A DNA stretch of 62,701 nucleotides. It comes from Dyella_B sp035486915. Its GTDB lineage: Bacteria; Pseudomonadota; Gammaproteobacteria; Xanthomonadales; Rhodanobacteraceae. The position numbers and the translations under genes were made by a program. The DNA is taken from positions 1 through 62,701 of the forward strand of contig NZ_DATHMR010000178.1 in NCBI RefSeq assembly GCF_035486915.1, read 5' to 3'. A model generated the notes under the pieces. That model was not told where the DNA came from, searched no databases, and saw only the letters and a list, made by a program, of their open reading frames with translations. Within the stretch, counting starts at the first letter, position 1; each line of letters begins with the position of its first letter. Shown in pieces: positions 49,677-58,823 of the stretch.

Positions 49677-50323
49677 GCACCCTGCTTCCCGGCCGTGGCC
49701 AGATCGTCGATTTTCATTTGCACTTCATTACCCTGCTGCGCTTCGGGGCCCAAAGCCTTTACGGCGGCCCGATATGCCTTGAGGGCATCGTCCGGCCGTC
49801 CAAGCTTGACCAGCACGTCGCCGCGTAGTTCCTGACTTACGACCGTGTAGCTGTCCGGCGGCATGCGGTCGAGCGCCGCCAAAGCGTTTTGTGCATCGCC
49901 TTTGCCAAGCTGCACGTGCGCGATACGCAGTTCCACCAGCGCTTTCAACGACGGGCTGGGCGCGTGCTGTTCAGCCCATGCAAGCGAGTCCAGTGCCTTG
50001 TCGTAATCTTTTGCTTCCACCTGGCGACGCGCGCGGTCGCTGACGGCGAACAAGGCGTACGGCGAATCGGAGTAATCGTTCATCAGCTGCTGAACGAGAC
50101 TGTCCGATGCGGCGGTGTTGCCGCTATCAATAACGGCCTGAAGCTGCTGGTAGATGCCCGATGCGGCGGCCTGATGGGAAACTTGGTGATTGCGCCACTG
50201 CTGATAGCCGAAGATGCCGATCAGACCAATGACAATACCCACGACGATCGACAGGCCATTCTGCCGTAGCCATTTTTGTACGCGTTCGCTCTGTTCGTAG
50301 TCGTCGTATGCATCAAATGCCAT
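49673..50323 (-). CDS. yfgM: YfgM-like ancillary SecYEG/BAM-associated protein
   Basis: Single-pass inner-membrane protein of 216 residues: a short cytosolic N-terminus (AYDDYEQSERVQKWLRQNG), a transmembrane helix (about 24-42), then TPR-like helices in the periplasm. The NYD-type start and YQQWR after the helix match the E. coli YfgM/DUF2133 family, which links SecYEG to periplasmic chaperones. It heads the yfgM-bamB-der unit. In E. coli this unit also contains hisS; no hisS is present here. Confidence 0.9.
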   Translation of the reverse strand: MAFDAYDDYEQSERVQKWLRQNGLSIVVGIVIGLIGIFGYQQWRNHQVSHQAAASGIYQQLQAVIDSGNTAASDSLVQQLMNDYSDSPYALFAVSDRARRQVEAKDYDKALDSLAWAEQHAPSPSLKALVELRIAHVQLGKGDAQNALAALDRMPPDSYTVVSQELRGDVLVKLGRPDDALKAYRAAVKALGPEAQQGNEVQMKIDDLATAGKQGA

Positions 50324-50405
50324 GCAATCACCGTATCGCGAGAGACGCCGTCAGGCGCCAGTTGGGGTGTTCTTTAGTCGCCGACATTCGGCAACAGGCA
50401 GCACG

Positions 50406-50455
50406 GCCCACCTTGCGGGTGGGCAATGCGCAAGCATAACCGATCAGGGATCGGT
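50406..50455. other. Two short hairpins between rodZ and yfgM
   Basis: GCCCACC-N5-GGTGGGC (50406-50424) and ACCGATC-AGG-GATCGGT (50439-50455) lie in the 153-base gap separating the two leftward gene groups. Neither is followed by a T-tract on the minus strand, so they could be a terminator, mRNA stabilisers or regulatory sites. Confidence 0.4.
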
Positions 50456-50476
50456 CTAGGGGCGCCAAACGTGCCC

Positions 50477-51532
50477 TCAGGCGCCAGCCGGCGCCGCTTT
50501 GCCATCCTGAATGTCGACGCGGAAGTGCGCCACGTTTGAGTGACGGTATGGGTCCAGCGTCATCGGCTGTCCGTCGAGATTTACCTGTGCGCCGGTGGCA
50601 TTGCCAATGCGCACTTCGAACGGCTGGTCGCTGCGATAGGTCTTCACCGTACCGGCAGGCAGCAAACCGTATTCAAGACGCGAGCCATCTTTGCCAATCA
50701 CTTCCACCCAACTGCTGTTGGACAGGTTAAGCGTCAGACTATGACTGCCACTGCCGACGGCCGCGGGATTGGTGCTGGCCGCTGACGGCGTTGCGTTGGC
50801 ATCGCTGTCGAGGTTCGGTACCGGCACCATCGAAGCCAGTAACGGTTGCTCCGAAGGGTGCGCAGCGGCGGACGACGTTGTCGCTGGCGTGGCAGCGGGT
50901 ACGACGGATGCTGTCTGCTGGGCCAGCGTCGCACTGCTTGCAATTTTTTCTGCGGCGCTCGACGAAGCTGCCGGAGCGGCCGGCGGTGGCGCATCCTGTT
51001 GTGCAACAGGGGTCGCATCGAGCGGCGCCAGATGGCTCATGTCGTGAGTCAGCGTGCCGCGCATGCCAAGCCACACCGTGGGCACAGCAATAACCATCGT
51101 CAATACGACATACGTTGCCGCTGTCGCATAGCGATCAAGCAGATAACGCGAATGCGAAATGCCGCCCGTCGCCACCAGAGGAGGCTGCTCAGGTTTGAGG
51201 CGTGCGACGGCTTCTTCAATTTCGTTGTCGTCGATGTTCAGGTAACGACCGTATTTGCGGATATAACCGCCGATATAAACCTGGTAATCGTTACCGGTGA
51301 ACTCGCTGTTCTCCAGCTGTTTGAGAACGCGCAACGGAAGACGCAGAGCGTGGCCGCACGTTTCCAGATCAAGGCCTTTCGCCTCACGCGCAGCGCGCAG
51401 ACGCGAACCAAAGCCAGGTGCTTCATTGAAGCGGAATTCGGCAGTGTTTTGTTCCATGTTCACTGCGGTCGTAGCAGGTGCCGGGGAGGTTGCGTCCTCC
51501 TGGCCCGCCGGATTGGACGGCTCGGAAATCAT
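50477..51532 (-). CDS. rodZ: RodZ-like cytoskeletal/cell-shape protein
   Basis: Bitopic inner-membrane protein of 351 residues: an N-terminal cytosolic helix-turn-helix (about 40-110; FGSRLRAAREAKGLDLETCG, the MreB-binding part in E. coli), a transmembrane segment (about 136-157), a Pro/Ala/Ser-rich linker (170-250) and a C-terminal DUF4115 beta domain (about 260-345; LTLNLSNSSWVEVIGKDGSRL). The order and DUF4115 are diagnostic. It overlaps pilF by 4 bases. Confidence 0.93.
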   Translation of the reverse strand: MISEPSNPAGQEDATSPAPATTAVNMEQNTAEFRFNEAPGFGSRLRAAREAKGLDLETCGHALRLPLRVLKQLENSEFTGNDYQVYIGGYIRKYGRYLNIDDNEIEEAVARLKPEQPPLVATGGISHSRYLLDRYATAATYVVLTMVIAVPTVWLGMRGTLTHDMSHLAPLDATPVAQQDAPPPAAPAASSSAAEKIASSATLAQQTASVVPAATPATTSSAAAHPSEQPLLASMVPVPNLDSDANATPSAASTNPAAVGSGSHSLTLNLSNSSWVEVIGKDGSRLEYGLLPAGTVKTYRSDQPFEVRIGNATGAQVNLDGQPMTLDPYRHSNVAHFRVDIQDGKAAPAGA

Positions 51533-52329
51533 GGGCGTGTTGTTTGATTGAGGGCCTGTGCCTGTTCCGAATCCGGGAACTGACTGAGTAGCCGTTTACT
51601 GTAATTCTGGGCGCCTTCCGTGTTGCCCAAACGGGATTCAATGTCATAACCAAGTTTCAAGGAATCGGCGCTCGGCTGGCCTACCGAATCAAAGCGCTGC
51701 ATGAAGGCGCTGGCGTGGAACAGGTCATTATTGAGGTAAAGCACATCGGTGAGTTGCAGCAATGCATTGGCATTGTTGGGATTGCGCTGCACGGCCTGGC
51801 GAAGGCTGACTTCCGCTCCCGCGCGATCGTTCAATTTCAGCTGACAAACGCCCTGATTGGTAAGCGCAACATCCGGCGTCTGATAGAAAGGATCGGCAAC
51901 AGCCTTGGAGAAATACGATAAGGATTCCTGCACCTTGCCGGTCCTGCACAGAAACTGGCCCAGATTATTGTTGACGTCACCCTGATTGGGCTTGAGCTCC
52001 ACGGCCCTGCGGTAATGAATTTCCGCGTTCGGCATGTCGTCGATGCGCTCGTAGATGTACGCCATCACCGTCTGTGCCGGCACGTAGGTCGGATCGTCAT
52101 TGGCGGCGATCTTTATCTTCTCGAGCGCGCCTTGCAGGTTGCCGATATCGATATAGTGCTGCGCCAGGCGCGTATGCACATCTGCGGCGCCTTCGGCTTT
52201 TTGGGCCTTGGTTTCTTGCGGCAGCTTGGGATCGCTGGGCGGCGGCACGGGATTCACAACACCCTGTCGATGGCAACCCGCCAGCAACATCGCCACACTG
52301 AGACCGAGCAGTATCCCCTTACGCCGCAT
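51529..52329 (-). CDS. pilF: PilF/PilW type IV pilus assembly lipoprotein
   Basis: Outer-membrane lipoprotein that helps the secretin PilQ assemble. It has a lipobox LLAGC (Cys19) and about six tandem tetratricopeptide repeats (YIDIGNLQGALEKIKIA, AEIHYRRAVELKPNQG, AEVSLRQAVQRNPNNANALL) as in PilF/PilW. ATG 52329 is chosen because GAGGA lies 8 bases upstream and the signal starts there; it overlaps the end of rlmN by 11 bases, as in Pseudomonas. The frame opens at 52434. About 266 residues. Confidence 0.93.
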   Translation of the reverse strand: MRRKGILLGLSVAMLLAGCHRQGVVNPVPPPSDPKLPQETKAQKAEGAADVHTRLAQHYIDIGNLQGALEKIKIAANDDPTYVPAQTVMAYIYERIDDMPNAEIHYRRAVELKPNQGDVNNNLGQFLCRTGKVQESLSYFSKAVADPFYQTPDVALTNQGVCQLKLNDRAGAEVSLRQAVQRNPNNANALLQLTDVLYLNNDLFHASAFMQRFDSVGQPSADSLKLGYDIESRLGNTEGAQNYSKRLLSQFPDSEQAQALNQTTRP

Positions 52330-53437
52330 GCGCTGCATCCTCTTCCAGACGTTTACGGAATTCGGCCTGGCGACGGGTGCGGTCGAGCACCTGACCCTTG
52401 AGCTGGCCGCAAGCGGCATCGATATCGTCACCACGCGTGCGACGCAGCATGGTGAGAATGTTTGCGTTCAACAGTTGCGTCTGGAACGCATGAATCACTT
52501 CCTTATCGGAACGTTCAAAGCGTGTACCAGGGAACGGATTGAACGGAATCAGATTGACCTTGCACGTTGGCAGACGACGCATGAACTTGATCAGCTGACG
52601 CGCATGCTCAGGTTGATCGTTCACGCCCTTCATCAGCGTGTATTCGAACGTGATCGACGTGCGCGGCTTGCGCGCGATCCAGCGCTGGCACGCGGCCGTG
52701 AGTTCGGCAAGCGGGAAGCGCTTGTTGAGCGGCACAAGTTCCGTACGCAGCTCATCGTTGGTGGCGTGGAGCGACACGGCAAGCGATACGTCGATGCTTT
52801 CGGACAGCTTGTCGATCATCGGCACCAGACCCGCCGTCGAGAGCGTCACGCGCTTGGAGGCGAGGCCGAAACCAAGGTCGTCGCGCATCAGGCTCATCGC
52901 CTTCACGACATTGTCGAAATTCAGTAACGGTTCGCCCATGCCCATCATCACCACGTTGGTGATGCGGCGGTTCTGGTGCGTGACGTTACCGAGATACTTC
53001 GCCGCTACCCACATCTGGCCGATGATTTCGGACGTCGACAGATTGCGGTTGAAACCCTGCGTAGCCGTCGAACAGAACTGGCAGTTCAAACCGCAACCCA
53101 CCTGCGAGGAAACGCACAGTGTGCCGCGCGTGGGTTCCGGGATATAAACGGCTTCGACGGCGTTTCCGCCGTCCATACCAAGCAGCCATTTATGGGTGCC
53201 GTCCGCAGCGGCCTTGTCGAACAGCGTCTTGGGCGGACCGATGTAGCACGAGGCTTCGAGCTTGGCGCGCAGCGCCTTGCCCACATCGGTCATGTTTTCG
53301 AAGTTGTCTTCCAGGTGGTGATACATCCACTTCATCACCTGCTCGGCACGATAAGGCTTCTCGCCGAGCTGCGCGAAAAACTCGCGCAACCCTTGGCGAT
53401 CGAAGTCGAGCAGATTGACTTTTTCCACCTGGCTCAC
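52319..53437 (-). CDS. rlmN: Dual-specificity RNA methyltransferase RlmN
   Basis: Radical SAM enzyme that methylates C2 of A2503 in 23S rRNA and A37 in some tRNAs. The 372-residue protein has the cluster motif CGLNCQFC (Cys115, Cys119, Cys122) after SSQVG, the SAM-binding region GMGEPLLNF, and the C-terminal Cys343 that takes part in methyl transfer. It lies 12 bases after ndk and just before pilF. Confidence 0.97.
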   Translation of the reverse strand: MSQVEKVNLLDFDRQGLREFFAQLGEKPYRAEQVMKWMYHHLEDNFENMTDVGKALRAKLEASCYIGPPKTLFDKAAADGTHKWLLGMDGGNAVEAVYIPEPTRGTLCVSSQVGCGLNCQFCSTATQGFNRNLSTSEIIGQMWVAAKYLGNVTHQNRRITNVVMMGMGEPLLNFDNVVKAMSLMRDDLGFGLASKRVTLSTAGLVPMIDKLSESIDVSLAVSLHATNDELRTELVPLNKRFPLAELTAACQRWIARKPRTSITFEYTLMKGVNDQPEHARQLIKFMRRLPTCKVNLIPFNPFPGTRFERSDKEVIHAFQTQLLNANILTMLRRTRGDDIDAACGQLKGQVLDRTRRQAEFRKRLEEDAAHAA

Positions 53438-53449
53438 GACATCACGACC

Positions 53450-53875
53450 TCAACGCGGGAAAACTTCAGTTGCTGCGAAGAAGTACGCGATTTCGACAGC
53501 AGCGGTTTCTGCGGCATCCGAACCATGCACGGCGTTCGCATCGATGGAATCGGCGAAGTCGGCACGGATGGTGCCCTTGGCCGCGTCCTTCGGATTGGTG
53601 GCACCCATCAATTCGCGATTCTTGAGAATCGCATTCTCCCCTTGCAGCACCTGAATCATGACCGGACCGGAGATCATGAATTCGACCAGCGCATTGAAGA
53701 ACGGACGCTCGCGATGCACGGCATAAAAGCCTTCCGCTTCTTTACGCGAAAGATGCTTCATTTTTGCTGCAACAACTTTCAGACCCGCTTTTTCAAAACG
53801 AGCGTAGATTTCACCGACGACATTCTTGACGACAGCGTCAGGTTTGATGATGGAAAGGGTGCGCTCCAGCGCCAT
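53450..53875 (-). CDS. ndk: Nucleoside diphosphate kinase
   Basis: Transfers gamma-phosphate from ATP to other NDPs through a phosphohistidine. The 141-residue enzyme has KPDAV (11-15), the conserved HRERPFF segment (54-60) and the catalytic His117 in NAVHGSD. Normal length. First gene of the leftward unit ndk-rlmN-pilF-rodZ. Confidence 0.98.
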   Translation of the reverse strand: MALERTLSIIKPDAVVKNVVGEIYARFEKAGLKVVAAKMKHLSRKEAEGFYAVHRERPFFNALVEFMISGPVMIQVLQGENAILKNRELMGATNPKDAAKGTIRADFADSIDANAVHGSDAAETAAVEIAYFFAATEVFPR

Positions 53876-54027
53876 ACGGTCTGCTCCGGGTATACGGATT
53901 ATTTTTAGTGGGCGGTCTGACGGTTCAGTCAGCTGAATTTAGAACTAAATGCGTCACGAAATGCGGATTTAGCTCACGAAAGTTTGACAGATTCTAGCCC
54001 ATAAGCAACCCCGCTAAGCCGCCCTTC

Positions 54028-54041
54028 CAAACGATCGTTTG
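54028..54041. promoter_or_regulatory. PsrA-like operator, site 1
   Basis: CAAACGATCGTTTG, a perfect 14-bp palindrome fitting the PsrA motif (C/G)AAAC-N(2-4)-GTTT(G/C). It lies 67 bases upstream of the psrA-like start; an identical copy lies at 54069-54082. Confidence 0.75.
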
Positions 54042-54068
54042 ACTGTTCCGCGGCATCGCGCGTATGCT

Positions 54069-54082
54069 CAAACGATCGTTTG
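54069..54082. promoter_or_regulatory. PsrA-like operator, site 2
   Basis: Second identical CAAACGATCGTTTG, centres 41 bases apart, about four helical turns, 26 bases before the GTG start. The pair supports autoregulation by two dimers on one DNA face. Confidence 0.75.
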
Positions 54083-54107
54083 ATTTCACACGACAGGCCG
54101 CACCCTC

Positions 54108-54722
54108 GTGAATAGCTCAGCGAATACCAAGGAACGCATCCTCACCGCTGCCGAAGCACTGTTTGCCCAGCGTGGTTTCGAAGGTGCTTCCCTCAGGCAG
54201 CTGACTGCCGCAGCGGGGGTGAATCTGGCCGCGGTGAACTACCACTTTGGCTCGAAGGACAACCTCGTCGAGGAGGTCTTCAAACGGCGCTTGGACCAGC
54301 TCAATGCCCGCCGTATGGCTGCCTTGCGGCAGATTGCCGGCCAGCCCGAAACCACGCTGGAAGACCTCCTGGGGGCCTTTATTCGCCCCGCCCTGGACCT
54401 TTCCCACGAGGGCGGCGGCGGTCTTTTCATGCGCGTGCTGGCGCGTGCCTTCGCCGAGCACGACGACTCCCTTCGCAAGTTCCTGTCGGACAACTACGGC
54501 CACGTGATGCGCCAGTTCACCACGGAATTCGCCCGGATGCTGCCGCACCTGAGCAAAGAAGAGCTGTATTGGCGCATCGACCTGGTGACCGGTGCCCTGA
54601 CCCACGCCATGTCCGGCTTCGGCATCATCCAGCGCAAAAGCGATGTCAGTGAAGTCACACATCGCGAGCAGACTGCCGCCCATCTGATCCGTTTTGCCGC
54701 GGCAGGCCTCAGCGCCCCCTGA
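54108..54722 (+). CDS. psrA: PsrA-like TetR regulator of fatty-acid metabolism
   Basis: TetR family repressor of 204 residues. The N-terminal helix-turn-helix ends AAGVNLAAVNYHFGSK, the same as PsrA of Pseudomonas, and the C-terminal region (FMRVLARAFAEH, LYWRIDLVTGALTHAMSG) also resembles PsrA, which senses long-chain acyl-CoA/fatty acids and represses beta-oxidation genes. The start is GTG 54108. Two identical operator palindromes lie just upstream, and the fad genes follow on the same strand 79 bases later. Confidence 0.85.
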   Translation: MNSSANTKERILTAAEALFAQRGFEGASLRQLTAAAGVNLAAVNYHFGSKDNLVEEVFKRRLDQLNARRMAALRQIAGQPETTLEDLLGAFIRPALDLSHEGGGGLFMRVLARAFAEHDDSLRKFLSDNYGHVMRQFTTEFARMLPHLSKEELYWRIDLVTGALTHAMSGFGIIQRKSDVSEVTHREQTAAHLIRFAAAGLSAP

Positions 54723-54752
54723 ATTCGTACGACCGGCCCTCGTGGTCACCCC

Positions 54753-54764
54753 CAAACCGTTTCG
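54753..54764. promoter_or_regulatory. Weak PsrA-like half-site before the fad gene
   Basis: CAAACCGTTTCG in the psrA-fad gap resembles a degenerate version of the PsrA palindrome. The spacing differs from the two perfect sites, so binding is doubtful. Confidence 0.25.
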
Positions 54765-54801
54765 TTCCCTGTTTTTCGCTTTCGTACCCTCGGAGAAGCC
54801 A

Positions 54802-57189
54802 ATGACCGCTCCATCTTCATCGAAGCCAGCGCTGCGCATCCGCAAGGCCGCAGTGCTCGGCGCCGGTGTCATGGGCGCGCAGATCGCCGCGCACCTGACC
54901 AATGCCAACGTCGAAACCGTATTGTTCGACCTGCCCGCCAAGGAAGGTCCCAAGAGCGGTATTGCGATCAAGGCCATCGAGAACCTGAAAAAGCTCTCGC
55001 CTGCCCCGCTCGCCGACAGCACGCGTGCGGCGGCCATCATTCCGGCCAACTACGACGATGATCTTGAACACCTCAAAGACGTCGATCTGGTGATCGAAGC
55101 GATCGCCGAGCGAATGGACTGGAAGCTCGATCTCTACAAGAAGATCGCTTCGCACGTGTCCAAGACGGCGATCCTTGCGAGCAACACCTCGGGCCTTTCC
55201 ATCAACGGTCTGGCCGAGGGGCTGCCCGAAGACATGCGTCACCGCTTCACCGGCGTGCACTTCTTTAATCCGCCGCGCTACATGCACTTGGTCGAGCTGA
55301 TTCCAACCAGGCTCACCGACAAGAACGTGCTGGAAGGCCTGGAAGCGTTCCTGACCACGACGGTCGGCAAGGGGGTTGTTTATGCGAAAGACACGCCGAA
55401 CTTCATCGGCAACCGCATCGGCGTCTTCTCGATGCTAGCCACGATGTATCACACCGAGCAGTTCAAACTCGGCTTCGATACGGTCGATGCGCTGACCGGG
55501 CCGGCCGTCGGTCGTCCGAAAAGTGCGACCTACCGCACCGCCGACGTGGTCGGTCTGGACACCATGGCGCACGTCATCCAGACGATGAACGACACGCTGG
55601 CCGACGACCCCTGGCACGAATACTTCAAGGCACCGGTATGGTTGAGCGGCCTGATCGAACAAGGTGCGCTGGGGCAGAAGACGGGCGCAGGTTTCTACAA
55701 GAAGGCGGGTAAGGACATCGTCGTGCTCGATGTCGCCAAGCGCGACTATCGGCCTTCCGAACAGAAACCGTCGGATGAGGTTGCGGCCATCCTTGCCATC
55801 AAGGATCCGGCCGAGAAGTTCGGCAAACTGCGCGCCTCGAACGATCCGCAGGCGCAATTCCTGTGGGCCACGTTCCGCGATCTGTTCCACTATACCGCCT
55901 ATCACCTGGCCGATATCGCCGACACCGCCCGCGATGTCGACTTTGCCATTCGCTGGGGTTACGGCTGGAAGCTCGGCCCGTTCGAAACCTGGCAGGCCGC
56001 TGGCTGGCAACAGGTAGCGAAGTGGATCCAGGAAGACATCGATGCCGGTAAGGCGATGAGCAAGGCGCCGCTACCGAAGTGGGTGACGGACGGCCGCACC
56101 GGCGTGCACGGCAAGAACGGTTCGTACTCGGCCTCGTCCAACACGGATAAGCCGCGTTCCCAGCACCCGGTCTACAAGCGTCAGCTGTTCCCCGATCCGA
56201 TCCTCGGCGAGAAGTTCGATCAGGGCACCACCGTGTGGGAAAACGACGGCGTTCGTCTGTGGACGCTTGGCGACGATGGCGTGGGCATCATTTCGTTCAA
56301 GACGAAGATGAATACCGTCAACGATTTCGTACTCGATGGCATCCAGCACGCGATCGGCATCGCCGAAGAGCAGCTCAAGGCGGTGGTCATCTGGCAAACC
56401 GGCGAGCCCTTCTCCGCCGGTGCCGATCTCAAGGGTGCGCTGGGTCTGCTGCAGGCTGGCAAGATCGACGACTTCCGCAAGATGGTCGAGAACTTTCAGC
56501 GCACCAGCATGCGCATCAAGCATTCGCTGGTGCCGGTAGTTTCTGCGGTGCGTGGTCTCGCACTCGGCGGCGGCTGCGAATTCCAGATGCATTCGGCGCG
56601 CACAGTTGCTGCGTTGGAGAGCTACATCGGCTTGGTCGAAGCCGGCGTCGGTCTGCTGCCGGCGGGCGGCGGTTTGCATGAACTGGCCGTGCGCGCGGCG
56701 CAAGCCAATCCAACCGATCCGTTCGAGGCGCTGAAGAAAATCTTCGAGACCATCGCGATGGCGAAGGTGTCCGGCAGCGCGCTCGAAGCCAAACAGTCGG
56801 GATTGTTGCGCGACAGCGATGTTGTGGTGTTCAACGCGTATGAGCTCCTTTACGTCGCCAAGCAAGTGGCAATCTCGCTGGCCGAAAGCGGCTGGCGCGC
56901 ACCGCTCTACGCCCGCACCATTCCGGTGGCTGGCGATGTGGGCACCGCCACGTTCAGGGCGTCGCTTGCCAACTTGCAGGCCGGTTACTTTGCTTCCGAA
57001 CACGATGTCGAGATCGCAACGCGTATCGCCGACACCTTGTGCGGCGGCGCGATCGAACGCGGTTCGCTGGTCGATGAGGAATGGCTGCTCGATCTGGAGC
57101 GCAAGCACTTCGTCGAACTCGCCCAAACCCAGAAGACGCAGGCGCGCATCGCTCACACGATGACCACTGGCAAACCGCTGAGGAACTAA
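54802..57189 (+). CDS. 3-hydroxyacyl-CoA dehydrogenase/enoyl-CoA hydratase (FadN type)
   Basis: Bifunctional beta-oxidation enzyme: hydrates enoyl-CoA and oxidises the 3-hydroxyacyl-CoA with NAD+. In this 795-residue protein the dehydrogenase comes first (NAD motif GAGVMG at 20-25, then HFFNPPRYMHLVELIP with the catalytic His, about 155) and the hydratase/isomerase domain last (about 470-700; EPFSAGADLKG, then VRGLALGGGCEF). This order is the reverse of E. coli FadB and matches the FadN group. ATG 54802 follows GGAGA; the frame opens at 54694 inside psrA. A thiolase follows after an inverted-repeat element. Confidence 0.92.
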   Translation: MTAPSSSKPALRIRKAAVLGAGVMGAQIAAHLTNANVETVLFDLPAKEGPKSGIAIKAIENLKKLSPAPLADSTRAAAIIPANYDDDLEHLKDVDLVIEAIAERMDWKLDLYKKIASHVSKTAILASNTSGLSINGLAEGLPEDMRHRFTGVHFFNPPRYMHLVELIPTRLTDKNVLEGLEAFLTTTVGKGVVYAKDTPNFIGNRIGVFSMLATMYHTEQFKLGFDTVDALTGPAVGRPKSATYRTADVVGLDTMAHVIQTMNDTLADDPWHEYFKAPVWLSGLIEQGALGQKTGAGFYKKAGKDIVVLDVAKRDYRPSEQKPSDEVAAILAIKDPAEKFGKLRASNDPQAQFLWATFRDLFHYTAYHLADIADTARDVDFAIRWGYGWKLGPFETWQAAGWQQVAKWIQEDIDAGKAMSKAPLPKWVTDGRTGVHGKNGSYSASSNTDKPRSQHPVYKRQLFPDPILGEKFDQGTTVWENDGVRLWTLGDDGVGIISFKTKMNTVNDFVLDGIQHAIGIAEEQLKAVVIWQTGEPFSAGADLKGALGLLQAGKIDDFRKMVENFQRTSMRIKHSLVPVVSAVRGLALGGGCEFQMHSARTVAALESYIGLVEAGVGLLPAGGGLHELAVRAAQANPTDPFEALKKIFETIAMAKVSGSALEAKQSGLLRDSDVVVFNAYELLYVAKQVAISLAESGWRAPLYARTIPVAGDVGTATFRASLANLQAGYFASEHDVEIATRIADTLCGGAIERGSLVDEEWLLDLERKHFVELAQTQKTQARIAHTMTTGKPLRN

Positions 57190-57194
57190 ACGCT

Positions 57195-57278
57195 CGTCAC
57201 CCCAGCGAACGCTGGGGTCCAGCGACTTTTCCGCACATCGATTAAAGACACTGGGTCCCAGCTTGCGCTGGGATGACG
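57195..57278. repeat. Inverted-repeat element B (fad gene-thiolase gap)
   Basis: Arms CGTCACCCCAGC...GGTCCAG (57195-57222) and CTGGGTCCC...GGGATGACG (57251-57278) share outer CGTCAyCCC/GGGATGACG and inner CCAG/CTGG ends with elements A and C. It sits within the fad operon, where it could act as an mRNA hairpin. Confidence 0.85.
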
Positions 57279-57330
57279 AACAAAACAAAGCGCGTCGCTG
57301 CCCTTCGCGCGACGCCACGGAGTAAAGACC

Positions 57331-58536
57331 ATGACCAAGCAAGTGCAAGACGCCTACATCGTCGCCGCCACCCGCACACCGGTCGGCAAGGCGCCGCGTG
57401 GCGTATTCCGCAACACCCGTCCCGATGACATGCTCGCGCACGTCATCCGTGCCGTGATGGCGCAGGCACCCAACATCGATCCGCGTCGCATTGGCGACGT
57501 CATCATCGGCTGCGCGATGCCCGAAGCCGAGCAAGGCATGAACGTCGCGCGCATCGGCCTGCTGCTCGCCGATCTGCCAGACACGGTGCCGGGCGTCACC
57601 ATCAACCGCTTCTGCTCCTCTGGCCTGCAAGCTGTTGCGATGGCGGCCGACCGCATTCGTCTGGGCGAAGCCGACATCATGATTGCCGGCGGTACCGAGA
57701 GCATGAGCATGGTGCCGATGATGGGCAACAAGATAGCGATGAACCCCGGCATCTTTGACAACGAACATATCGGCATCGCTTATGGCATGGGCATCACCGC
57801 CGAGAACGTCGCCAAGCAATGGAAAGTCTCTCGCGAACAGCAGGACGAGTTCTCGGTGGAAAGCCATCGTCGCGCACTGGCCGCCATTGCCGCCGGTGAA
57901 TTCAAGGAAGAAATCGCCCCGTTCCAGCTGGATGATCACTACCCCGATCTCGCATCGCGCGGCATCAAGACCGATAGCCGTACGATCACCATCGACGAAG
58001 GCCCCCGCGCCGGCACCACCATGGACGTGTTGTCGAAGCTGAAGACTGTCTTCCGTAACGGCCAGTTCGGCGGCACCGTGACGGCGGGTAACTCGTCGCA
58101 GACGTCGGATGGCGCCGGTGCGGTGTTGCTCGCCAGCGAACAGGCGATCAAGGAATACAACCTGCAACCGCTCGCACGTTTTGTCGGTTATTCCGTGGCC
58201 GGCGTACGCCCGGACATCATGGGTATCGGCCCGAAGGAAGCGATTCCCAAAGCGCTCAAGCAGACCGGCATCAAGCAGGATCAGCTCGACTGGATCGAAC
58301 TCAACGAAGCGTTTGCGGCGCAGGCGCTCGCGGTGATCGGCGACCTCGGCCTGGACAAGGCGAAGGTCAACCCGCTCGGAGGCGCGATTGCGCTGGGTCA
58401 TCCGCTTGGCGCAACTGGTGCGATTCGCGTTGCCACGCTGTTGCATGGCATGCGTCGTCGCAAACAGAAGTACGGCATGGTCACGATGTGCATCGGGACC
58501 GGCATGGGCGCGGCCGGAATTTTTGAAGCCCTCTGA
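57331..58536 (+). CDS. fadA: Acetyl-CoA acyltransferase (thiolase)
   Basis: Thiolytic cleavage of 3-ketoacyl-CoA, the last beta-oxidation step. The 401-residue enzyme has the nucleophile Cys95 in NRFCSSGLQ, the general-base region GGAIALGHPLGATGA (His357) and Cys387 in CIGTGMG. The symbol follows role; sequence fits the acyltransferase group working with FadN-type partners. It follows the hydroxyacyl-CoA dehydrogenase by 141 bases including an inverted-repeat element, and ends in a strong terminator. Confidence 0.93.
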   Translation: MTKQVQDAYIVAATRTPVGKAPRGVFRNTRPDDMLAHVIRAVMAQAPNIDPRRIGDVIIGCAMPEAEQGMNVARIGLLLADLPDTVPGVTINRFCSSGLQAVAMAADRIRLGEADIMIAGGTESMSMVPMMGNKIAMNPGIFDNEHIGIAYGMGITAENVAKQWKVSREQQDEFSVESHRRALAAIAAGEFKEEIAPFQLDDHYPDLASRGIKTDSRTITIDEGPRAGTTMDVLSKLKTVFRNGQFGGTVTAGNSSQTSDGAGAVLLASEQAIKEYNLQPLARFVGYSVAGVRPDIMGIGPKEAIPKALKQTGIKQDQLDWIELNEAFAAQALAVIGDLGLDKAKVNPLGGAIALGHPLGATGAIRVATLLHGMRRRKQKYGMVTMCIGTGMGAAGIFEAL

Positions 58537-58564
58537 AATCCTTCTTGAAACCTCGCAACACCCG

Positions 58565-58595
58565 ACATGGCGCCCTCAAAGGCGCCATGTTTTTT
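58565..58595 (+). terminator. Rho-independent terminator after the thiolase gene
   Basis: ACATGGCGCC-N6-GGCGCCATGT followed by T6, a 10-bp GC-rich stem plus a T-tract, 28 bases after the fadA stop codon. A clear intrinsic terminator of the fad unit. Confidence 0.93.
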
Positions 58596-58823
58596 GGAAG
58601 TTCCACCACCTCAACAAAGACAAGGACTGCCTTTCATGTCGGCGAGATAAACCGTGACCCAAAACATCGGACGATAGGCCGTCTTACCCTTGCTGCGGAA
58701 AACGAACCGGCGAATAATAAACATGCTGCGACGCACAACCCCGGGCGCCGCATTTTGAGTGCACTTTCCAAACTCCGCCGCCCATCGGTGTAGAACGGTT
58801 GCGCACGCCCCAGGAACGCATTC

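Noticed and set aside
56071..58446. A 791-residue open frame on the minus strand across the fad genes
   Set aside because: Antisense shadow. Both plus-strand genes have full catalytic motifs and ribosome sites; the antisense frame has none.
58545..58793. An 82-residue frame after the thiolase gene
   Set aside because: It runs through the intrinsic terminator, has no ribosome site, and is compositionally odd.
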